Under the pieces are notes generated by a model. That model was not told where the DNA came from and ran no database searches. It saw nothing but the letters and a program-made list of their open reading frames with translations. A stretch of DNA of 52,817 nucleotides from Irineochytrium annulatum (lineage: Eukaryota; Chytridiomycota; Chytridiomycetes; Chytridiales; Chytridiaceae): NCBI GenBank assembly GCA_027600665.1, contig JADGJL010000057.1, forward strand, positions 1 to 52,817, given 5' to 3'. Positions 43,942 to 52,817 of this stretch are shown here, piece by piece. Position 1 is the first letter of the stretch, and every line of letters starts with the position of its first letter. A program made the translations under genes and the position numbers.

Positions 43942-45646
43942 GCGCTCGTTGCTTGGGGTTCACATTATTTCTTTTCATTCTGTTTTAGTCGCTCATTTTC
44001 ATATTGCATGCATGCATTGTAGACGTACTTTATATTGTTTTCTCTTACATGAGCCCTGTTCACGGGTTATTTTCGTCGTCACTCATTTGGCCATATTATT
44101 GGATGCAGGCTTCGCGTAATCGTATTAAGTCGACCCCTGATCGTTCTTATTTACATCTTGCGCGGTGAAGTATTACTTGAAGACCGTTTTGCTGGATGTA
44201 GTGGTCACCGGATCCCATGCTATTGATTATGGTCGAACGGCCAAGGGAACCACCGAGGTTTCCCTGTATGAACTTGGGTTCTTGGCGATCGTAAAGTAAA
44301 CCGTGTTGACTCTCCTCCTACCCACCGAGTCGCCATGACAACCATATATAAGGATAGATCCATGGAAAAGGCGCATCAAATGAAAGAAAGTTAAAGGACT
44401 ATCCATCCGTAATGTGTCGAAAGTGTCAATCGCTAAAATGATTATACAAGCAATAGTCGACAGCCGCGTCCCCGCAGTCTGAGTCGCATACGTAGCCGCG
44501 TCCAAGTAGATGACACCGTAGGTCCTGACAGATCTCATTCAGGGCAAATGATCAAAGCGAGAAAGACCATACATGAGGTTGTCACTGACTGCGACAACGA
44601 AGTCCTGAATTGCCAGCCTTAGCACGTGGGCCGTCTTCTATAAAAAGAACGCTCAAGGCCCATACCGACGTAGTGCCATCCAGCCGCCAACTGACGCGAC
44701 AGCACTCGACTCCATCATGCTTCCGTTCGTGAAAATCACTTCCCATGCTGCAGCGACAAGAAAGCAAGAAAAAGAAAGGTTGTTGACGTGGCATGACTAT
44801 CTGACCTGGCGCGACCGTCTGACAGGTGAAGGCCCGGCATGTCGGCAGGGTCCGTCCCGGCCGTCCTCGTGGCGCTGCTGGTCGATAAATCATGTCGTAC
44901 GGAGGAGCGCCACCTTTCTCAGGCTGCCCCATGTCGTCGGCCAACTCTGTTGCCGAAAGCTTTACATGTGCAGGACAATATTTATACTCAGCTGAGACGA
45001 GGTCGGCGGGGACGAACATTAAGCCAAAAGCAAGAGCAGGGGAGTCGAGTTTGATGTCCCCATCCATTTATTCCTCGTCACCGCAGCTGGAGGGCGCTGC
45101 GGATGACCATCTCGTCTCTGCTCGCGAGAGCGTTGAATCTAAACCCTGGTTGAACGCCTGCTCGCCTGTCGCCGAGCTCGATAGGATCGAGAATTCGCCT
45201 AGCATCGAATACGGCGGACAGCGCAATCGGAACACGAAAGTGAATTGGATGAAGGGCGTTTCAGCTTGCGATGTCCAGTTCTCACACGCCCACTTCAAAT
45301 ACGCAATACGCTGTGGTGGCCGAGAGCCCTCGTCTCTGTCCTGAAAGCCTCATCCTGGGACTTTGGTAAATCTTCGTGGCCACCTGCCCAGTGGCCGAGG
45401 ACTGGCTGAGCTCGAGTGGAGTCGAGTATTCACCTGGAGCATCAAATTCACGTGGACGGGACGGGCGGCACATTGAAAGCCAAAAGGACGGCTTTGTCGC
45501 CTAGGACGTGGTAGGCCAACGAACCAACCTGCCATCAAACCGGATTCCATGCCAATCCCAATCAAAGAACGATCGAAGAAAATTCCAACTGCGGTGGCGA
45601 CCGCCGCTGTCGACTGACCGCACCTGAACGACGAGCCCAGCTCCCA
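43942..45646. other. Long stretch with only uncertain ORFs
   Basis: 43942-44580 looks non-coding. Two overlapping ORFs on opposite strands then compete. The minus-strand one at 45067-44582 is MDGDIKLDSPALAFGLMFVP..., 161 codons with a true ATG. The plus-strand one at 44892-45344 is MSYGGAPPFSGCPMSSANSV..., 150 codons with a true ATG. Codon periodicity fits either, since the antisense of an RNY-biased frame is also RNY-biased. Neither has a known domain. 45345-45646 is probably the leader and promoter of the ZC2HC1-like gene. Confidence 0.35.
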
Positions 45647-47443
45647 ATGGACGCCCTCAAAGTTGAATCGAAGGCGCACGCGCGGAACCCCTCCGTCATA
45701 TGCTATCTCTGCGGTTTGTTGAGGGAAATGTTCAAATGTTGAGACGGAGAGAGCACACTCTAACGCGAAAATGACGCGTCGCTGACACAGGGAGGAACTT
45801 CGGCACGCAGTCGATAGGCATTCACGAGAAGGTCTGTCTGGCCAAGTACGAGAGCGCGCAGGCGAGCCTGCCCAAGTCCCAGCGCCGTCCGCCACCGGCC
45901 AAACCCTCCGTCGAGCAGCCCATCCACGGCGGGGCCGATGGTGGCGCGGGCTCCGTCGGGGCGTCCAGTGACAGGGACGCGCAGAACCAGGCAGCGCTGG
46001 ACGTGTACCTGAACCAAAGCCGCGTTGGGTGCCCGAACTGTGGGCGCAAGTTCGGCGGGGAGGACCGGTTGGCTATCCATCTGAAGAGCTGCGCGCCCGG
46101 AGGGTTCTTCGCGCAGCAGCAGCAGCAGCTGGCGAAGGGGAGGGAGGAGGCCAAGGAGGGGGTGAAAGAGAAGGAGAGGAGCCCGAGGACTTCCAAGACC
46201 GCGGCTGGGCGGGGAGATGCCGACGCGGCGGGTGCGGGCGTTAGGGCCGCGAAGGCGCCATCTGGACATGGGCAGTCAGCCAGCATGGCAGAAGAGCGGC
46301 CATCGACACGTGGCGCTGACGCGGCGGCAGGGGCGACCATGAGGGCAGCGAAGCCGCCGTCGGGGCATGGGTATTCTGCTAGCACGGTGGAAGAACGGCC
46401 ATCGACGCGCGGCGCCGTCGCGACGGCTCCGGCTGGGGGTGGGGACGCGACCCCGAGGGCGCAGGGCGCGTCTGCGCCGCCGACTCTCAAGAGCAAGCCC
46501 GCTGTGAGGCCGGCGCTCACCGGCGCGACGTTTACGCCGCCGCAAGCCGGCGGTGGTGCGGAGGAGGCCGCTGCGGCGGTTGGAGCGGCAGGGGCAGGGA
46601 GGCGGGTCAAGTATACTCAGATGCTCATCCAAGCGCAGGCAGAGCAGGCTCTGCTAGCTCGAGAGCAGGCGGGCCAACCGACGGGCCCTGATGGAGCCGC
46701 GGCGTCGTCGTCGTCGTCGTCGGCGGCGGCGGGAGCGTCGCGAGCGCCCGCTCCTGGTGCGCGGGCATTGTTTGGGCCGGCCGCGGTCAGCGCGGGCGCA
46801 TCGGGAGTGACGGGCGTGGCGATGACGATGTCGAGTCGGTCGACGACGCCGACGTCCGGGAGCTTGCAGCACACGCCATTGAGCAGGTCGACGGGCTCGC
46901 TCGTGCCTGTGGCTGCTGCGGCGAGCCTCGGTGATGCGAAGGACGCGGAAGCGAAGCAAGTGCAAAAAAACTTCAAGAGGCCGCCCCCTGCGAGGCGCGC
47001 TGGAGGTGCCAATGGGAGCCAGGGAAGCGTCAATGGCTTGGCGTCGAGGAGTACCGAGGCGCTCCCGGACGGGAACGGAACTGTGGTCGAGGCGGGTTTT
47101 GCGGGGAGAGGAGAGACGCCGAGGCGCGAGGTTGAGGATTCTGGCGTTGGGCTGGACGAAATGGAGGAGAAAAGGAAGCAGAAGAGGCAGACAATGCCCG
47201 CCGCATTGCAGGCGCAGGCGGTGGCCACCACAATGGCGGCACCGGCGGGGCCTCCGAAGCTGCCTCCGAAGCCCAAGGCCGAGTCAATGGCTGCTTTTTG
47301 TGGAGAGTGTGGGTTTGAGTTTGGCGCTGTATCAGCGGCGAAGTTCTGTCAGGACGTACGTTTATTCGACCTTTGACTTTGTTCTATGCAGCTAATTAAT
47401 TGCTTCTCTTTCGCAGTGCGGAACCAAGCGAGCGAAGGCGTAA
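45647..47443 (+). CDS. ZC2HC1-like C2HC zinc-finger protein with C-terminal zinc ribbon
   Basis: Three exons (45647-45713, 45791-47355, 47417-47443) join exactly to 552 residues. The first C2HC finger is split by the intron: ICYLCG joins RNFGTQSIGIHEKVCLAKYE. LPKSQRRPPPAKP is the conserved linker of the ZC2HC1/ZNF474 family. The second finger reads CPNCGRKFGGEDRLAIHLKSC. A long Ala/Gly/Ser-rich disordered middle follows, containing a 13-residue near-repeat (HGQSASMAEERPSTRG and HGYSASTVEERPSTRG). The protein ends in a small double-CxxC ribbon (AAFCGECGFEFGAVSAAKFC with the last pair in the terminal mini-exon, CGTKRAKA). Animal relatives are expressed in ciliated cells and testis. The flagellar role here is inferred. 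Confidence 0.88.
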
Positions 47444-47914
47444 CGTAATGGTGAAGTTGATGTAACCAAGCACAAAATAGGACAAGCAGATCCTTATCTA
47501 GCCGAGTAAAAAGTCACATTCATCGAGACCACCTGGTGCAGCGCCTTAACGGCGTTCCTTTAACATTTCAAGCATCCTACCCACGCTTTGGTGTTTTTAG
47601 TAAGCAGAACGTCTTCTAAATGAACACTGTAATCGCTGTCCGTTGCATCATGGTGCTTTCCCCATACACAAAGAAAGTCTCAGCCTTATCCGAGCAACCG
47701 CGTATGTGCTATCAAAACGTCCGCTCCACCGTATCAGGCGACAAGGAAGTAGGTCCATATCAAGCCGATCCGCGAGCAGGTTGGACAGTAAGAGTCCGAA
47801 GATTAATCTGTTATCCTAAACTTTCCAGCGCATTTGCCTTTAGCTTGTTGAAACCATCATCTGGTCAAGCGCTGTGGATAGCGTGCATGCATGAGCACAA
47901 CGATACGCACTATC
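47444..47914. other. Intergenic stretch 3' of the ZC2HC1-like gene
   Basis: No gene recognised. It should contain the 3' end of the ZC2HC1-like transcript. Confidence 0.4.
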
Positions 47915-48014
47915 GTGATCGCGGATAGCCTTCCCATCTGCGATGCGAGGGGATACGAACGCTGGTGATCGCGGATAGCCTTCCCATCTGGTATGCGAGG
48001 GGATACCAACGCCG
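47915..48014 (+). repeat. Two tandem copies of a 50 bp unit
   Basis: GTGATCGCGGATAGCCTTCC begins at 47915 and again at 47965. The units differ at a few positions (CGATGCGAGG against GTATGCGAGG, and CGAACGCTG against CCAACGCCG). A minisatellite-like duplication in non-coding sequence. Confidence 0.85.
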
Positions 48015-48351
48015 GTGGTAGGATCGACAGTTCAGGGCGTCGCGCGCTCATCGAAACGAGCGAACGGACTGAAAAAAGCAAGTAGAACACTTCAACAAGT
48101 TTATTGCAACATCATCAAATTGGGGAACGCATTCAAACGGCCAAAGAAAGCAAGCAGATCTATATTTATACTACACGTATATCGTCCAGCGGAAAAGGTA
48201 GAAAGAAGATAAGGTAGTAAATCGCGACGCTCCTCATGATGAAAGGATTATGACAAAAGAAAAACAAGAAACGAAACGTCAAAATAGAACTCAAAAACAG
48301 AAAGGTCGCTGGGGAGACGAGCTAGCGACGATCATGGTCGTGGTCCACCCT

Positions 48352-48768
48352 TCACAGGAAGAGAGCGGCGACGGCGGCAGCGCCGAGGAACACGGAGGCC
48401 TTGACGGAGCTCGCGCCAGAGTAGATGTTGCCCTGGGTCGAGGCAGCGAGGTACTGGACCGTCGACGGGAGGGGCTTGGAGTACGCCGGGGGCTGGGTGG
48501 AGTACGCGGCGGGCGCAGAGTCGTAGACGACCTCGTAGACGATCTCCGTCTGGAGGGGGGCCTCGGTGGAGGAGGAGGAGGAGTAGCCGGGGGCCACGGC
48601 AGAGGTGGTGGTGGAGGTCACACCGGCCGCGGAGGAGGAGGTGGTCGGGTAGCCGGTGGCGACGGTGGAGGTCGTGGTGGCGACGGCCGCAGACGAGGAG
48701 GAGGACTCGTCGTACTGGGCAAAGGCGACCGAGGCGAAGGCGGCAACGAGGAGCGAGGAGGCGTACAT
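48352..48768 (-). CDS. Small Ser/Thr-rich GPI-anchored cell-wall protein
   Basis: 138 residues from ATG at 48768, which is in frame with a longer opening but directly starts the signal peptide MYASSLLVAAFASVAFAQ. The middle is Ser/Thr/Ala-rich with two similar halves (AAVATTTSTVATGYPTTSSS and AAGVTSTTTSAVAPGYSSSS) and is likely O-mannosylated. A Tyr/Pro-rich region follows (EIVYEVVYDSAPAAYSTQPP). The end has a GPI-type signal: small residues SGASS, then the hydrophobic tail VFLGAAAVAALFL. Such proteins are covalently linked to fungal cell walls; the specific role is unknown. The minus-strand 3' region (48015-48351) has AATAAA as TTTATT near 48099, a plausible poly(A) signal. Confidence 0.8.
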   Translation of the reverse strand: MYASSLLVAAFASVAFAQYDESSSSSAAVATTTSTVATGYPTTSSSAAGVTSTTTSAVAPGYSSSSSTEAPLQTEIVYEVVYDSAPAAYSTQPPAYSKPLPSTVQYLAASTQGNIYSGASSVKASVFLGAAAVAALFL

Positions 48769-49359
48769 CTTCGGCGGGTTGGGTGGTGGTGAGGAAGGGA
48801 AGGGTGGGGGGATTCTAGGTCTATGGGAAGATGGGCGTGGGAATGGGAAAGGGCGACGAGAACAGGGCCTTCTTATGTCGTTGATAAGGGTGCGAGTCGT
48901 GCAAGTAAAATTCTCACGCATTGCCAAGTCAAGACAGGAAAACAACCAGTTATTTTCACTTTTCACTCCGGTTTCAGGAAAAAAAAAGGGGCGGGAAGGC
49001 TGAAACGGTCCTATCGATGACGATGACGCGTGGTTGTGCATGGGAGCTGGGGTGGTCCGACTGGACGCTCCCACTCACCGTTCCGTCGCGTCAAGGAGGC
49101 GTTGTCGCGTCGCGCCAGCGCCGAGTGCCGTTGTGGTCCATTGGCATGCAACGACGTCGTCAGATCTCGGCCTGTGGTCTGACGTGCGCGAGTGTCGGCT
49201 ACATCTTCATCCTTGGGCGCTTTGCGGCCAAGGAGCTTGGGCTGGTCGAGCTTGGGCAGCAATCTTTAGGCGCAAGCCTGTATGGGCGTAGTCAGGCGAA
49301 CAACCAATTCATGTCTATTCTATGTACGCTTTATTGGTCTCGGATATCTTCCAGCATGT
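48769..49359. other. Promoter side of the GPI protein and 3' flank of PDK1
   Basis: The 60 bp upstream of 48768 on the minus strand are pyrimidine-rich (CTTCCCTTCCTCACCACCACC type), common before highly expressed fungal genes. ORFs at 49034-49291 and 48921-49454 on the plus strand have no support; the second overlaps the PDK1 PH exon. Confidence 0.4.
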
Positions 49360-51317
49360 TTACTGTCGCGTCAATTGGCTATGGATGGCGTCGACCCATC
49401 TTGCAGAGTTCTGGTCAATGTCCTCAAGCACGAAGGGTTTCTTCTTTGTGTTGACAATGAAATGTCTCCGGTCCTGGTTCCCAAAAGGCCTTCAGATCTT
49501 AACTTGGCTAGCAACACTTATACCTTTAATGTAACCGACGATATCCCGCTCCATGGAATCTCCTGCTTTAAAAGGAATTTGTCCTCGTCGAAGAAGAGTA
49601 GACCTGCGCGTTAGAATCAGTGTGCATTCGTTTTTCAGACGCAAACAAGGAAGCCTACGTGGACGATCCGTAAGGAGCAGGCCCTTCCGCTTAGAAAACA
49701 ATCCCTATTAAAAGCACGACAGAATCAGCCATAAACGAAAGAAAATAAGGCAGAGCCGCACCACACCTTCCCCTTAACGGACCCAGCAAGTACAATAAGC
49801 TCGGCCGTAACGTCTATCAAGGCAGCCAGCTTAGAGCCCCTTTGCCTGTTCAAAGCCTGCTGCCTCGTCTCCCCCGCCATTGTCGCCCCCGCAGCATCCA
49901 CTCCCATCGCCCCGCGCGTCCCACCGACCTCCCCATCGTTGATGGACGGCATCGACGTCGCCAGCCGTATCGAATCCGACTGAATCGAGTCCGAACTTGC
50001 CAGCGCGATTCCCCGCTCCTCAGGGCCTGCCAGATCAATCCCGACAACCCCGTCAGGAATCACCTCCTCTACCTCATACGGGTACTTATCTCCCGCGCCC
50101 CGCGACGAGCCCGATGGCTCGATCCCAAGCTCGGCGCCCATGATCATCAGGTCCTCCAAACTGAGGTCGGACCCTTCGTTCCCGCCCGCTACGAGCGCCA
50201 CGCCGCTCGGCATCGCGACTGTCGGCGCCTCCGACTCTTCCAGGCCGTCCCACACGACCCCGCGAAAACATGCGCTAGCTTTGATTTTCTTGAAGTCGGG
50301 CCGCTCGTCCGGATCCAGCCTCAGTATTTGCTCGACAAGCTCTCCCGCACTCCCGTCAAACCCCTCCGGCAGCGCATACTCGAGCTTCAAAATCTTTTGA
50401 AAGGTTTGATACTCGTTGTTGCCCTTGAAAGGCGGTCGCCCGGCTAGAAGTTGGAAGAGAATGCAGCCGATCGCCCAAATGTCGGACTGGTAGGACGCCG
50501 CTCGGTCAGAAAGAAGCTCCGGGCTGCAGTACTCGGCCGTGCCGACAAAGGAGTTTTTTTTGGCAGTTTCGGTGTCGGTGGTAGCAGAGGTGGCGGCGGA
50601 CGGGTCGTGGTCGGACGGGAGGATCTTGGCGGAGCCGAAGTCCGTGATCTAGGCGGTCGCAGGTTAGGTTACATTCACAAGAGTAAAAAGAAAGGGCTTG
50701 CCTTGATGTGGTTGTTGGCGCAGATGAGGATGTTCTGAAAGGAAGACATCAGTCGTTGCTCTAAAACGTCCTACTTACGCAAAGGCGCCTACACTGGAAG
50801 ATAAAGGAAATTACCATACCTCCGGCTTCAAATCTCGGTGAATAACGCGGCGCGAGTGCAGGTACTCGACGGCCAGCGTAATCTCCGCCGCGTAAAACCT
50901 CGCGGCCGTCACGTCCAGCGCGCCAGCCTTCCTCAGCATCCCCAGCATGTCCCCCTTGCTCGCGTACTCGAGCACAAAGTACAGGCTGTTCGCGGTCTGG
51001 AACGTGTAGAACAGCTTGACGATGAGCGGGTGGTTGAGGCGGTGCAGCACGTCCCGCTCGATTTGGACGTACTTCACCTACAATACAACGAGTTCAACGC
51101 ATGACCAACGCGGGCAGTGGTTCTCGCTTGCTACCTTCTTCTCCTTCATGACGTGCTTCTTGTCCAGCATCTTGACGGCAAACTCCTGCCCCGAAGGCTT
51201 CTCCTTCGCGAAGAAAACCGTCGAGTACGAGCCCGAGCCGATCTCATGGCCGAAGTCGAAGTCCTTGGGCGCTCGCTTCCGCTGAGCCTCGGGAGTCGAC
51301 GGTGCGGCGCCGTCCAT
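49360..51317 (-). CDS. PDK1: 3-phosphoinositide-dependent protein kinase PDK1 with C-terminal PH domain
   Basis: AGC-family master kinase that phosphorylates activation loops of Akt/S6K/PKC-type kinases. ATG at 51317. Kinase motifs are Gly loop GSGSYSTVFFAKE, FAVKMLDKKH, HRDLKPEN, DFGSAK, and the diagnostic PDK1 activation loop NSFVGTAEYCSPELL with an autophosphorylation Ser, then SDIWAIGCILFQLLAGRPPF. A linker of roughly 150 residues is rich in Asp/Glu/Gly. The PH domain is assembled from small exons: GLFSKRKGLLLTDRPR, LLFFDEDKFLLKQEIPW, SGISSVTLK, DRRHFIVNTKKKPFVLEDID and SARWVDAIHSQLTRQ, stop at 49360. Yeast Pkh1/2 lack a PH domain, so this is the animal-like layout. Intron 50701-50649 has a GC donor (AAG|GCAAGC) next to the catalytic loop exon. 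Confidence 0.93.
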
Positions 51318-51626
51318 CTCCCATCCGATGGCGAAACGGCTCCTCTCAACGTGCGCCTTCTTGAAGTCTCAAGGGGCAGCTGGGCGGTGGTCGGACGCGG
51401 ATCGTGTCCCCGGGGCTCAAGAAGGTCTCCGGAGGCGGCTATGGCTTTGGGGGCGCGGATAGTGTCCCTAGGGCGAGACCGGGTGGGTCCTCACTGACGG
51501 TGTGATTCGAGGGAGTCCACGCCAATCCGCGACTTCGGCGAAATCGCTTGAGACGGTAACCATCACACAAACGCGTCGACCCCGGCAATCCCCAACGCCG
51601 TCGCCGTCGCACGTTGATCTCCAACG
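51318..51626. promoter_or_regulatory. Divergent intergenic region between PDK1 and the right-edge gene
   Basis: 309 bp with no ORF of note; GC-rich. It presumably carries both promoters. No TATA box seen. Confidence 0.4.
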
Positions 51627-52817
51627 ATGCGCCAAGGTGGGCCCTCGTCCTGTGTGGATTTACGTTGGCCGCTTCGTGGCGCTGTGGCGTTGTTTGACTG
51701 ACGCGTCGATGCCACGTCATCACAGGTCCCTATGAGCCGGCCTCGCGGCCCCTGTCGCGGACGACGGCCCAGGCCATCCTTGAGGCCGCGGCAGAACGAC
51801 CTATTGACCCGACGGTTCCGTCAGCCGACGTTGACCGGCTGAAGGCCTCTAAATGGTAGGAGGCCACATTCCGCGTCAGACGAGCATGGACTGACGCGCT
51901 TGTACGCATAGGCTCCCGCCGCTGGCTGACAGCGCTCGGTCGCTGACAACGCCGGCGAGCCAGCGGTCCAATCGGGCGCCCGGGATGGGCAGCCGTGGCT
52001 CGCGATCTTCTGGCCCGACTACGCCGGCCATTAACATCACCGCGGTGAAGTCTAGGCACAGAAAGCTGCCAAAGGCGGAGGAGGCGAAGCTGCCGAACAT
52101 TCCTGTGACGAGGGATAGGTTCCCCAGGGGTGAAATCAAGCGCGCGTTGCAGATGAAAAGGAATTTGAAGGTAAAGTTGTGAGACGCGCTTTCTTGTCGA
52201 CGTTAACGCAAGCTGACCATTGAATGTCAGAGCAACGACAATATACGGTTTCTGGTCGCTATCGCTGAAAAGGCGGTCGAGCAGGAGTCCCGCGCGAAGC
52301 GACGGGAAGGTTTGTGCCTCTTCACCTCTCTCACCTTTAACATCGGCCGTATCGATAGACGAGATTCGGAAAGCACAGGAGGCGACAGGGAGCGTCGCCT
52401 GGCACATCATCCGGCCCCTAAGTCGCGATCCCAAGTTTGGTCGTTACATCGCGGCACTGCAACAGCTGGGCGCGAGCTTCGACTGGTATGAGCGTGTGTA
52501 ATTATCATTTTTTCGGAATGTGCGCTAACGGGAGAGCGCAATGCAGGGCCCCGCCCGCGCCGCGGCCCACGGTCACGCAGCGCGAGGAGGAGCACGATGA
52601 CCCCCTCAGTGGCCACTCAGATAGCGACGTGTCTGACGAAGAGGCCGAGGAACGCGGGTCCGTTGGCGGCTCGAGCGCGGCGCTGGCGAAAGGCGGTGGC
52701 AGCGCCGCTGGGGACGACTCGAGGGGCAGCGTTTCGCTCCTCGAAATCCAAAAGAAAATCGCGAGAAGTGTGTTCGGCGCGAGGGGGAAGAAGAAGATTG
52801 GCGGCGCTGCCACCGCC
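51627..52817 (+). CDS. Unrecognised gene, 5' part only, truncated by the window edge
   Basis: Six exons can be joined in frame from a three-and-a-third codon first exon: 51627-51636 (MRQ), 51726-51855, 51912-52170, 52231-52309, 52359-52485, 52547-52817+. All introns are GT-AG, 50-89 bp. The protein starts MRQGPYEPASRPLSRTTAQA, then a Ser/Pro/Arg-rich stretch, a basic helix-rich part (PKAEEAKLPNIPVTRDRFPR, GEIKRALQMKRNLK), a likely coiled coil (VAIAEKAVEQESRAKRREDE), and SVAWHIIRPLSRDPKFGRYI followed by ALQQLGASFDW. It ends within an acidic then basic low-complexity region (REEEHDDPLSGHSDSDVSDE). No family recognised. Codon bias and intron consistency make it a real gene. Confidence 0.75.

Noticed and set aside
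45822..47276. Minus-strand Ala/Pro-rich ORFs of up to 262 codons
   Set aside because: Shadows of the low-complexity region of the ZC2HC1-like protein.
48250..48792. Plus-strand Gly/Arg-rich ORF of 180 codons
   Set aside because: Antisense of the GPI-anchored protein, which has a signal peptide and GPI signal on the minus strand.
1..52817. CRISPR array, prokaryotic operon or phage-like defence system
   Set aside because: No spaced direct repeats or bacterial gene organisation; spliceosomal introns occur in most genes.

Overview
The window looks like nuclear DNA of a zoosporic (chytrid-like) fungus. Genes are broken by many 38-70 bp spliceosomal introns with GT-AG ends, genes lie close together on both strands, and Tom40, a PPR factor, SNX4/Atg24, a VTC subunit and a bromodomain-BAH protein have a fungal character. 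Two genes, RNF32-like and ZC2HC1-like, belong to families usually found in flagellated lineages, and the PDK1 kinase keeps a C-terminal PH domain. I infer the lineage from gene content only; no rRNA or other taxonomic marker is present, and I recognised no tRNA by eye.

Layout. 1-10.6 kb is mostly transposon-derived. It holds the 5' two thirds or more of an intron-containing hAT transposase (minus strand, running off the left edge) with a frameshift in its dimerisation domain, a TCCGA-rich block that looks like hAT subterminal repeats, a possible solo LTR, a palindromic dispersed repeat family, a three-finger C2H2 gene and a gag-like zinc-knuckle remnant. 10.6-24 kb is gene-dense: ALKBH6-like, a large mitochondrial PPR protein, bromodomain-BAH (RSC1/2-like), TTC14-like, uroporphyrinogen-III synthase, mitoribosomal uS2m, SNX4 and an RNF32-like double RING protein. 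24-26.3 kb is a second repeat island: another copy of the same dispersed family and a retrotransposon remnant.

26.3-44 kb is gene-dense again: TOM40, ecdysoneless/SGT1, GRC3/NOL9 polynucleotide kinase, a LisH-CTLH-WD40 protein, an unrecognised membrane/FN3-like/coiled-coil protein of about 1,240 residues, and a VTC4-like polyphosphate polymerase. 44-52.8 kb holds a ZC2HC1-like zinc protein, a small GPI-anchored wall protein, PDK1 with a PH domain, and the 5' part of an unrecognised gene that runs off the right edge.

How the genes work together. I see no functional operon or cluster; these are mostly conserved housekeeping genes. The organisation is notable. Start codons of divergent pairs lie 38 bp apart (TTC14-like/HEM4), 28-94 bp apart (uS2m/SNX4), or overlap (GRC3 and a small opposite ORF). 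Stop codons of the bromodomain-BAH and TTC14-like genes are 24 bp apart. Three introns use GC rather than GT donors. No clearly new multi-gene biological system was found. The best candidates for undescribed biology are the membrane/FN3-like/coiled-coil protein, the dispersed repeat family with conserved antisense coding, and the right-edge unknown gene.
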